A stretch of 20,515 nucleotides of DNA from the IMG/VR virus record IMGVR_UViG_3300025010_000270, positions 1-20,515 of that record. One strand, written 5' to 3'. The position numbers and the translations under genes are program-made. Positions within the stretch are counted from its first letter, which is position 1. Every line of letters begins with the position of its first letter. The notes under the pieces are model-generated. The model worked only from the letters and a program-made list of their open reading frames with translations, was not told where the DNA came from and did not search any database. Positions 14,642-20,515 of the stretch are shown one piece after another. Source of the DNA: a virus.

Positions 14642-15671
14642 TGATGTCGAGCTTGAGATCGGATCCGTTCGATTTACCGACTGGGAGGCGCTCACGATTT
14701 CGCGGGCGCTGGATACCTGCGCGGACGCCTTCTCATTCTCCTCCGCCTTCAACCCGGAACGCGCTGATCTTCGGGCAGCCTTCAAGCCATTCGGATATCA
14801 GCCGGCGACAATTAAGATCGATGGCGAACTCATTCTAACCGGCCAGATCGAATCCGTCGCGCCATCCCTGGTTGAATCCGATCGACCGATCAATATACAA
14901 GGTCGAAGCCTTACCGGACCTCTCATCGATTGCGCTATCGACGAGGTGGGCTATGAGTTTTCCGGCCTGTCCCTGCGCAAGATAGCCGAGAAAGTAGCCG
15001 CTCGCTTTGGGGTCAAGGTCGTTACTTCTGAAGCTATTCTTGCCGCTGCCGACAAGGCCATCGGGGAGGCGCGCGCGGAGCCGGGAGCCCTGGCCTTCGA
15101 CTTCCTTTCCGGACTGGCCGCAAGCATGGGCGTCCTATTGACCAACGACGCCCCGGGGCGCCTGGTGATCACCTCGCCAAACCCTAATGCCGCGCCGGTC
15201 GCCGCTCTGGTAGAGGGATTGTCGGAAATGCGCTCGATCTCGGCGAATTACGACGGAACGAAACGATTTTCAGAATACAAAGTCCTACTCCAGCAGGACG
15301 GTAACGAAGCTATTACCGGAATAGCTAACGATCCGAAAATCATGGTCTATCGGCCCCGCATTTACACGAGCGGCCAGGGACCGGCAACTGGAGCGAAATC
15401 ATCGGCGGAATGGGCACGGGCTCTCGCCCTGGCGGAGTCTGTTCAGGTCGATATATCCCTTTCCGGGTGGAGGGGACCGAGCAAGGCCCTCTGGGCGCCT
15501 GGCCAGATCGTAACCATCAAGGCACCATCCGTATTCATCGACACGGAAATGCCATTCATGATTGCAGGCGTAGATTTTGCGCTGGATGGCGGAGGCCGCA
15601 CTTCTGCCCTACGCTTGGTGCTTCCGTCCACTTACACGGGGAAAACCCCAGAGGCCTACCCATGGGATTGA
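14634..15671 (+). CDS. Baseplate hub protein, Mu gpP (gp44) family
   Basis: The 345 residues fit Mu gpP and related late-control/gp27-like hub proteins. Characteristic segments are an N-terminal strand region (VELEIGSVRFTDWEALTISR), DGELILTGQIESVAPSLV, INIQGRSLTGPLIDCAI and LRKIAEKVAARFGV. A C-terminal stretch includes SGWRGPSKALWAPGQIVTI and GGGRTSALRLVLPS. The hub links the tube end to the central spike. It overlaps the gpN-like gene upstream and the spike gene downstream by ten bases, a conserved order. Confidence 0.88.
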   Translation: MADDVELEIGSVRFTDWEALTISRALDTCADAFSFSSAFNPERADLRAAFKPFGYQPATIKIDGELILTGQIESVAPSLVESDRPINIQGRSLTGPLIDCAIDEVGYEFSGLSLRKIAEKVAARFGVKVVTSEAILAAADKAIGEARAEPGALAFDFLSGLAASMGVLLTNDAPGRLVITSPNPNAAPVAALVEGLSEMRSISANYDGTKRFSEYKVLLQQDGNEAITGIANDPKIMVYRPRIYTSGQGPATGAKSSAEWARALALAESVQVDISLSGWRGPSKALWAPGQIVTIKAPSVFIDTEMPFMIAGVDFALDGGGRTSALRLVLPSTYTGKTPEAYPWD

Positions 15672-16225
15672 TTTCGACCCTCGTTTCCTTGACCAAGGCT
15701 GCCCTCAAGACGAAGGGAAACGCCCCAGGACAGTCGGCCGTGGCCCAGGCGGCTGGATTGGCCGGCCAGGTCCTGACCCCTGAGATATACCAGGCTCCCG
15801 GCCTGTTCGCCCTGCCTGGCGATGGGACGAAGGGGATCTTCCTGAAGGTCGGCGGAGGGGGCCGCTATGGCGTAGTCGTGGCTGTGCAGAATTATCAAAT
15901 CACCATCGACGTAGGGGGCCAGGGCGGGACGTCTATCTTCTCCACCACGGCGGACGGTAAAACCGTCAAGGCTAAAATAGTCCTCAAGCCGGACGGAACG
16001 ATCGAGGCAAACGGGAGCACGAAACGCCTGGTCACCTTTCAAGAGCTCCAGGACGTGCTTTCCGCCATGAATACCGCCATCAAGGGCCATACGCACGTCG
16101 TAACCGGCGCGGCCGACCCTTCCAGCCATGTCGTCAGCGGATCGGCTTCGGCTTCCCCGGGCCTGGCAACGATGTCGGCCGACATCACGACGGCTAAGAC
16201 AACGACCCTGAAAACCGATGGATGA
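15662..16225 (+). CDS. Baseplate spike/assembly protein, Mu gp45 (P2 gpV-like) family
   Basis: The ATG at 15662 is chosen because AGAGG lies seven bases upstream and the gene then overlaps the hub stop by only ten bases. The same frame is open further upstream, but that would overlap the hub gene by more than 250 bases. The 187-residue product has an N-terminal helix, a beta-rich middle (YGVVVAVQNYQITIDVGG, KIVLKPDGTIEANG) and the motif KGHTHVV near residue 141. In P2 gpV-type spikes a His-x-His motif binds iron at the membrane-piercing tip. The C-terminus (SGSASASPGLATMSADIT) is typical of the family. Confidence 0.85.
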   Translation: MGLISTLVSLTKAALKTKGNAPGQSAVAQAAGLAGQVLTPEIYQAPGLFALPGDGTKGIFLKVGGGGRYGVVVAVQNYQITIDVGGQGGTSIFSTTADGKTVKAKIVLKPDGTIEANGSTKRLVTFQELQDVLSAMNTAIKGHTHVVTGAADPSSHVVSGSASASPGLATMSADITTAKTTTLKTDG

Positions 16226-16273
16226 TTGCGCCAGAATTTATCATAGCGATATAGAGAGGAGGATGGGGGGAGC

Positions 16274-16702
16274 ATGACTTACGACGGAGATCCGAAGTTA
16301 TACACCGAGGGCGATTCCTTCGATCTTTCCATCATCGCGGGGCAGCCGTCCATGGACGAAGGGTTGGAGAACGCCGTATCGATCTCCCTTTTCACCAAGG
16401 ATGGATACTGGGGCAACGCCGTCGCCTCAAGCGATGCTGAAAAGGTAGGCTCCGACTTCGAGGATGCCCTGGCACAGCCGCTTTCGAATAAGACGCGCCT
16501 GGACGTGGAAGCCCGCGCCGCGAAGGCCCTCGCATGGATGAAAAAGGTCGGCCTGGCCGACTCTATCGTGATATCGGCTTCGATCCCTGAGATTGGATTG
16601 ATGGAGATTGAAATCACGATCACGCAACCAGGAGGGGTTCCCTTAGCTCCCCTCAAGTATTCTATCAACTGGGCGACAATGGCCGCCCGGGTGGGGGTTT
16701 AG
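16274..16702 (+). CDS. Baseplate wedge protein, Mu gp46 family
   Basis: This 142-residue protein matches the GP46 family in size and motifs: an aspartate-rich start (YDGDPKLY), ISLFTKDGYWGNAVAS, a middle DVEARAAKALAWMKKVGLAD and a C-terminal strand pair with ITITQPGG. It is a gp25/gpW-like baseplate wedge protein with a likely role in sheath initiation. The purine-rich leader GAGAGGAGGATGGGGGGAGC provides the ribosome site. The gene is separated from the spike gene by a 48-base gap in which I see nothing else. Confidence 0.88.
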   Translation: MTYDGDPKLYTEGDSFDLSIIAGQPSMDEGLENAVSISLFTKDGYWGNAVASSDAEKVGSDFEDALAQPLSNKTRLDVEARAAKALAWMKKVGLADSIVISASIPEIGLMEIEITITQPGGVPLAPLKYSINWATMAARVGV

Positions 16703-17791
16703 ATGATCACGATCCCGACCGCGGCGCAAATCCGAGACCAGATTGTCGCGGATATCGAGGGCAAGATCGGACAGACGATTCCGGCCGCACCGAAGGCATT
16801 TTTCCGGGTCCTTGCTACCGCCCTGGCTGGCGTGCTGGCCCTACTCTACCGCTTTGGAGGCTGGGCATATCGGCAGATTTTCCCCCAGACGGCTGATGCG
16901 GACGGCCTGGCTCTGATCGGGGAGCAGTATGGCCTCGTCCGGGGAGCGGCCGTCGCGGCCGTTTTCCAGGCGGAGGCAACCGGAACCGAAGATACCATCA
17001 TTCCTGCCGGGACTCTCTGGACCCTGGATGTAATCGTCTACGAACAGAAGGACGCGGTCACTATCTCTTCGGGGGTCGCTACGATCATCCTTGAAGCCCT
17101 TACCACAGGGGACGATACCAACCGAACAGCTGGGGATGTGCTTTCGATCGTATCACCCCTGGCTGGGGTAGATCAGGAGATCACCGCAGGCGCCACGACC
17201 ACCACTGGAGAGGACGCAGAGGATCTGGAAACCTACCGAGCCCGCATTCTCACCCGCCTACGCAACCGGCCCCAGGGCGGGGCAACTCCCGACTATGTAA
17301 CCTGGGCCCTCGAGGTCGCAGGCATCGTCAAGGCCTTCGCCTTCCGAACCGACGCCGGAGAGGTCACCGTTTATCCTCTTGTCGCACTTACGGGGACGAG
17401 AATTCCGAACGGAGCGAAGCTTCTCGAGGTTCAGGGATACCTCCAGGACACGGTACGCCGGCCACTATGCGCGAACGTCCTGGCCGCTGCCATGACCGAA
17501 CGGATCCTCACCCCGACCGTCACCGCCGTCAGTCCGGATACGACCGCCATGAGGGAGGCCGTGGAGGACGCCTGGGAGGCCTACCTTCTGCGCGCCTTTC
17601 CCGTCCAGTACCTGGACGAAGCTAATCCGACCAACATTATATCCCTTGCGGCCCTCTACTCTGAGGCTATCGGGGCCGGTGTCAACTCGATCACCTTGAC
17701 GATGTCGCTTGACGGGGGAGGCTCCATCGCGGCCTACCAGCTCGATGAAAGCGAGATCGTCAAACTGGGGACGACCGTATGGCCGGTTTGA
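16703..17791 (+). CDS. Baseplate J protein, Mu gp47 family
   Basis: The 362-residue protein is the baseplate J/gp47 wedge component. The N-terminal helix (IPTAAQIRDQIVADIEGKIG), then DADGLALIGEQYGLVRGAA, lead into the beta domain IIPAGTLW...VYEQ...TISSGVATIILEA (about residues 84-171). The conserved DLETYRARILTRLRNRPQGG block follows, and a C-terminal half closes the gene. It starts directly after the gp46 stop with GGTGGGGG upstream. Its beta domain is closely related to an insert in the head-tail protein at 8127-8732. The assignment is secure. Confidence 0.93.
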   Translation: MITIPTAAQIRDQIVADIEGKIGQTIPAAPKAFFRVLATALAGVLALLYRFGGWAYRQIFPQTADADGLALIGEQYGLVRGAAVAAVFQAEATGTEDTIIPAGTLWTLDVIVYEQKDAVTISSGVATIILEALTTGDDTNRTAGDVLSIVSPLAGVDQEITAGATTTTGEDAEDLETYRARILTRLRNRPQGGATPDYVTWALEVAGIVKAFAFRTDAGEVTVYPLVALTGTRIPNGAKLLEVQGYLQDTVRRPLCANVLAAAMTERILTPTVTAVSPDTTAMREAVEDAWEAYLLRAFPVQYLDEANPTNIISLAALYSEAIGAGVNSITLTMSLDGGGSIAAYQLDESEIVKLGTTVWPV

Positions 17792-18456
17792 TGACCAAGA
17801 CCCTTCGGAGGCTTATGCCGGAGGGCAAAGCCTGGAGGGGTACAGTTTTACTTCAGGATGGCTTGTCTGTCTCCCTGGATGACGCGCGCTCCTTCCTTAC
17901 CGGAATCGTGGACGAAGCCCGACCGGAAACAGCCGAGGACTTCATAGACGAATGGCTCGAACTCCTGGGGATTTCCATGGCCGAGTCGTCCACCCTGGGC
18001 CAGAAGAGGAAAACCGCCGAGGCGGTTTTTGTCTCGGTCGGGGGCCAGTCGGTCGATTACCTGAATTCAAGGCTTCGCGACGCCTATCCGAACGCCTACA
18101 TTGACGAGGCTGATTCATCGGATACCGGAACTGCTGGCGTCGGGGAGTGCGGGGACGCATCCTGCGAGTCGGAAGTGGCCTTCACTTTATTTTACTACGT
18201 CCGGGGCTTTGTCCCATTTTCACGGGACGTCAACTCGGTTAAAGCGCTACTCACGCGGATAGCTCCGCTTCACCTGGTCCCGGTCTACGAGGTCCGCGGG
18301 GTCTACGACGGAGACGTCGCCCGCTGCGGAGTCGGATCGATCGGACGGGCGATCACGGGACGGCGCGAGACGGCATGGTCGGAAACTGACGGAGAAGTCG
18401 GGCGCTCTGGCGTCGGCGTCACCGGAATTGCAATTACAGGGAGGATTCCTGCATGA
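17779..18456 (+). CDS. Baseplate/tail-fibre linker protein, Mu gp48 (YmfQ/DUF2313) family
   Basis: The 225 residues fit the gp48 family, which connects baseplate J to the tail fibres. Typical are the N-terminal KTLRRLMPEGKAW, the DEARPETAEDFIDEWLELLG block, and the ELLGISMAESSTLGQKRKTA helix. Two short C-terminal repeats follow: ARCGVGSIGRAITG (about 181-194) and GRSGVGVTGIAITG (about 208-221). Start 17779 is preferred over the in-frame ATG at 17791 because GGGGA lies seven bases upstream of it. Three or four cysteines in the middle and C-terminal region could pair or bind metal. Confidence 0.85.
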   Translation: MAGLMTKTLRRLMPEGKAWRGTVLLQDGLSVSLDDARSFLTGIVDEARPETAEDFIDEWLELLGISMAESSTLGQKRKTAEAVFVSVGGQSVDYLNSRLRDAYPNAYIDEADSSDTGTAGVGECGDASCESEVAFTLFYYVRGFVPFSRDVNSVKALLTRIAPLHLVPVYEVRGVYDGDVARCGVGSIGRAITGRRETAWSETDGEVGRSGVGVTGIAITGRIPA

Positions 18457-19511
18457 AACGAACTACGGCACCGGGAAGCGCAGCCGGTCTCTATGTCGAC
18501 GATAATCCCGCTCTGGGCGTCGTCGGAACTCTTCTCGTCGCGGAAGACCGCAACGGCACCCAGGAAGAGCTCTGCGGCCCCATCGAAGGCATGGGGCTCA
18601 CCCTGTCCGGGGCAGACAGCACCCAGCTCTGGAAGGCCATCCGGAAGGCTATCAAGGAGCGAGGGCGCGAGGTCGGGGAAGTATTTTCCCTCATGGACCG
18701 GAAGCCCGCCGTCGCCTGGTCAGAGTCGACGCCGGACACCTATTTCCCGGCGATCTGCCTGTCGGCGATAGCCACCTACCTGGATGTAGCCACGGCAAAC
18801 TATCCGGACCTGGTTGCCTACCTTCGGGCAGCGAAACTCACTTTCAAGGCCGGACTCACGGGGGAAATCGCCGATCCGGTCGTAACAAACTGGGCGATCG
18901 CTGCCAACGTAGGCACCCTCACCTTCCAAAACGACGCCGATCATATCGCCTTCCTCACCGCGCTCCTCGAGGACGAGCTTGTCCATGGATCCTACACGAA
19001 TTGGCGTTCCATTACCCTGGCGGCGAACATCGGAAATATCACCGCAGGGACCTACGCGATCACGAACGTCAACGCGGCCAGCCGCACGGTCTCCTTTGCC
19101 TTCTCCGCAGTAAATGCATCGGGAGCCGTGACCTCTTCGGCTTCGTTCTACTCTCATCGCGTCGCGGGATCCACCACCACAGCCCGCCTATTCGAAGTCA
19201 AGGGACGCTCCCTGGTATCCGCGAATGATGGCGAGGGCGTGGCCGGACTAAGACATCGAGACCGGATGCAAGGGCACTGGCACAACTTCCGCTGGACTAG
19301 CAACGGGACCCCTGTGGGATCAGTTAATACTTTCGCCTCATCTGCAGGCAGCCGTGGCGTTGCCGCCGCGACTGCTACCGCTTATGACGCGATCAATATC
19401 GACTCGCCGATCACCGACGGCGCTAACGGAACGCCTCGGACAGGCCCGACGACAGATCCGCGCGCCTTGTCGGTCCATTTCTATATCCACGCAGGGAGGG
19501 CCATCGCATGA
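18453..19511 (+). CDS. Tail fibre protein
   Basis: This 352-residue protein follows gp48, where the receptor-binding fibre is expected. The N-terminal 70 residues (MKRTTAPGSAAGLYVDDNP, EDRNGTQEELCGPIEG) form a common fibre attachment module that recurs in the short gene at 19687. The middle is Ala/Thr/Ser/Asn-rich and beta-like (NITAGTYAITNVNAASRTVS). The C-terminus carries RHRDRMQGHWHNFRW and RALSVHFYIHAG, a pattern of tail-collar-type fibre tips with His residues. It would set host range. GGGAGG lies upstream of the ATG, which overlaps the gp48 stop (ATGA). Confidence 0.82.
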   Translation: MKRTTAPGSAAGLYVDDNPALGVVGTLLVAEDRNGTQEELCGPIEGMGLTLSGADSTQLWKAIRKAIKERGREVGEVFSLMDRKPAVAWSESTPDTYFPAICLSAIATYLDVATANYPDLVAYLRAAKLTFKAGLTGEIADPVVTNWAIAANVGTLTFQNDADHIAFLTALLEDELVHGSYTNWRSITLAANIGNITAGTYAITNVNAASRTVSFAFSAVNASGAVTSSASFYSHRVAGSTTTARLFEVKGRSLVSANDGEGVAGLRHRDRMQGHWHNFRWTSNGTPVGSVNTFASSAGSRGVAAATATAYDAINIDSPITDGANGTPRTGPTTDPRALSVHFYIHAGRAIA

Positions 19512-19690
19512 AGAAGATAGTCTTCACGAAGGGAAAAAAGGTCGAGGAATTCTCCCTGGATGATCCTGACTTCCCGGCGGAGGTCATGATCCGCGCCGTC
19601 GAGGCTACCGCGGCCTCGCATAACTTGGAGGCTCCGGACGATCTCTGGATATTCGAGATCGTGGGCGACCAGGAACAGGGGGAGCCGTGA
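19508..19690 (+). CDS. Small acidic protein of unknown function in the fibre region
   Basis: The 60 residues start with a basic strand (MKKIVFTKGKKVEEFSL), then DDPDFPAEVMIRAVEATAAS and an acidic C-terminus. I do not recognise it. The ATGA and GTGA overlaps on both sides and GGGAGG before the start support real translation. The position between two fibre genes would suit a fibre chaperone or attachment protein, but nothing in the sequence proves this. Confidence 0.6.
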   Translation: MKKIVFTKGKKVEEFSLDDPDFPAEVMIRAVEATAASHNLEAPDDLWIFEIVGDQEQGEP

Positions 19691-19995
19691 ACCGAACCGC
19701 AGCGGCCGGATCGTCCGGCGGAATGTACGTCGACAAGGCGGAAGGGGTATCGGGAACGAAGCTCACGGCAGCGGACCATAACCAGCACCAAGAAGAGCTC
19801 ATTGCAGTCATAGCAGGCGGAGGGCTCACGCCTGATTCTGGAGTTCTCACGCAGGTCAGGGACGCGATCAGAAATATCGCTGTCCCGGTCGATTTCGTCT
19901 ATACCCAGCTACCCGGAATGGTAAATCCTGCGACCCTATGGCCATGGGCAACCTGGGCGGAGATTTCGTCAAACGTCTGGCGCCGTACCGCATAG
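19687..19995 (+). CDS. Short paralogue of the tail fibre N-terminus, collar-like
   Basis: The first about 70 of 102 residues align with the N-terminus of the 352-residue fibre (shared RT, YVD, GV-GT, QEEL, GLT, TQ, AIR; roughly 32 of 70 identical by eye). The second part reads VDFVYTQLPGMVNPATLWPW, then ATWAEIS. This is the opening of a collar-type fibre tip, but the protein ends at NVWRRTA where longer relatives would continue. It may be a complete short fibre, an adaptor, or a fibre cut short by a stop. The GTG start overlaps the previous stop as GTGA. Confidence 0.7.
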   Translation: MNRTAAAGSSGGMYVDKAEGVSGTKLTAADHNQHQEELIAVIAGGGLTPDSGVLTQVRDAIRNIAVPVDFVYTQLPGMVNPATLWPWATWAEISSNVWRRTA

Positions 19996-20004
19996 GAGGA
20001 CACA

Positions 20005-20292
20005 TTGACCTTGACCCTGATCTTGCTAGTCCTGATCGCGATTCTTGGCCTGGTGATCGCTGTCCTAATCGTTCAGGCCAGATACCAGGCGGAGCACGTC
20101 AAGCATCTATCACGCACCATCGTGGAGATACGGGCGGATCTCGCCCAGGCATCTACAATGGCGAAACGGCACAAGGAGGCCCTCGATGAAGCAATACGGA
20201 AAAAGGCTCCTCTTGACGCTGGCACTTCTGACCAGCGCTTCGATGCTTCTGTGGACGTCCTGCAAGACCTGGCCGCCCGCGCCAAGCCCTGA
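20005..20292 (+). CDS. i-spanin (Rz-like) inner membrane protein
   Basis: The 95-residue product starts at TTG, selected because a perfect AGGAGG (19994-19999) stands five bases upstream and no other start fits it. One N-terminal transmembrane helix (about residues 3-23, LTLILLVLIAILGLVIAVLI) is followed by a charged coiled-coil periplasmic region (HVKHLSRTIVEIRADLAQAS). This is the classic inner-membrane spanin shape. A second gene for a lipoprotein begins inside it in another frame. Spanins fuse inner and outer membranes in the last step of lysis of Gram-negative hosts, so the pair also indicates the host cell type. Confidence 0.8.
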   Translation: MTLTLILLVLIAILGLVIAVLIVQARYQAEHVKHLSRTIVEIRADLAQASTMAKRHKEALDEAIRKKAPLDAGTSDQRFDASVDVLQDLAARAKP

Positions 20293-20455
20293 ACAGACGC
20301 CCTCCGTATCCTGGCCGATCTTCCCGGATCCCACCGGCCAGGTCGAAAAGCTCCCCGATGGCCGCGTCGCAGTGACCTTCGATTTATGGCTGGCGCTCAC
20401 CCGCTATGCGGTGGACGTCGAGGCCGTCAGGGAAGTGCTCGATGTCGATCGTTGA
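20186..20455 (+). CDS. o-spanin (Rz1-like) outer membrane lipoprotein
   Basis: The ATG at 20186 lies inside the i-spanin gene in another frame, six bases after AAGGAGG. The 89-residue product has a basic start, a hydrophobic signal (RLLLTLALLTSASMLLWTSC) with a lipobox-like end at Cys26, and then a proline-rich mature N-terminus (PPAPSPEQTPSVSWP) as in Rz1 proteins. Trp at the lipobox -3 position is unusual. The last 40 residues (TFDLWLALTRYAVDVEAV) are helical and longer than in the shortest Rz1 proteins. Embedded, out-of-frame pairing with a membrane protein is the best evidence for the role. Confidence 0.75.
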   Translation: MKQYGKRLLLTLALLTSASMLLWTSCKTWPPAPSPEQTPSVSWPIFPDPTGQVEKLPDGRVAVTFDLWLALTRYAVDVEAVREVLDVDR

Positions 20456-20515
20456 CGACTTCAAGAGCTATCGGAGACGCCTTGAAAAAATGGCGGACGA
20501 AGCTCTCCCGAAGAC
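20442..20515 (+). CDS. Start of another gene, cut by the window end (partial)
   Basis: An ATG at 20442 opens a frame running to the window edge. It reads MSIVDDFKSYRRRLEKMADE and five more residues, a charged helical start. GGGAAG lies upstream, and the gene overlaps the o-spanin end by 14 bases, like the other junctions. The visible part is too short for an assignment. Confidence 0.5.
   Translation, partial: MSIVDDFKSYRRRLEKMADEALPK

Noticed and set aside
15410-15661. Upstream extension of the spike gene frame
   Set aside because: This would overlap the hub gene by more than 250 bases and gives a sequence unlike the family. The ATG at 15662 with AGAGG upstream is a better start.
1-20515. 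CRISPR arrays, tRNA or rRNA genes, insertion sequences, integrase and attachment sites
   Set aside because: I looked for regularly spaced repeats, cloverleaf-like segments, transposase motifs and integrase motifs and saw none.

Overview
This window is a single, tightly packed late (structural) operon of a tailed bacteriophage or prophage with a contractile tail (myovirus). All recognised genes are on the + strand. At least 13 gene junctions are four-base ATGA or GTGA stop/start overlaps, so translation is probably coupled along most of the operon. No integrase, repressor, tRNA or host gene is visible, so free phage and prophage cannot be told apart. The DNA is GC-rich. A likely inner-membrane/outer-membrane spanin pair at the right end points to a Gram-negative host. 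I cannot name the host.

Layout. (1) DNA packaging and portal, 1-4051: the end of a probable small terminase subunit, a GpA-type large terminase, a gpW-like connector and a lambda-type portal. (2) A probable lysis cassette, 4048-5158: a small membrane/coiled-coil protein, a C39-like cysteine peptidase that may be the endolysin, and a two-TM holin candidate. This block is less GC-rich than its neighbours. (3) Head, 5155-8732: an S49 protease with an embedded scaffold reading frame, a decoration protein, a Mu gpT-like major capsid protein flanked by strong hairpins, and head-completion genes. (4) Tail, 8737-18456, in Mu order: tail completion, sheath, tube, assembly chaperone with a programmed -1 frameshift, tape measure, DNA-circularisation/gpN-like protein, hub, spike, gp46, gp47 (baseplate J) and gp48. 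(5) Tail fibre region, 18453-19995: a 352-aa fibre and a short paralogue of its N-terminus, separated by a 60-aa gene. (6) Overlapping i-spanin and o-spanin genes, 20005-20455, then the start of another gene at the window edge.

The module is a mosaic: lambda-type packaging and protease/scaffold genes are joined to a Mu-type capsid and tail. Four observations stand out. The head-completion protein at 8127-8732 carries an inserted domain that aligns without gaps over about 85 residues with the baseplate J protein at 16703-17791. The tail chaperone gene has a canonical T TTT TTC slippery site and a 53-codon -1 extension. A C39-like lysis candidate sits between portal and head protease. Several stable hairpins bracket the terL/gpW junction and the major capsid gene.
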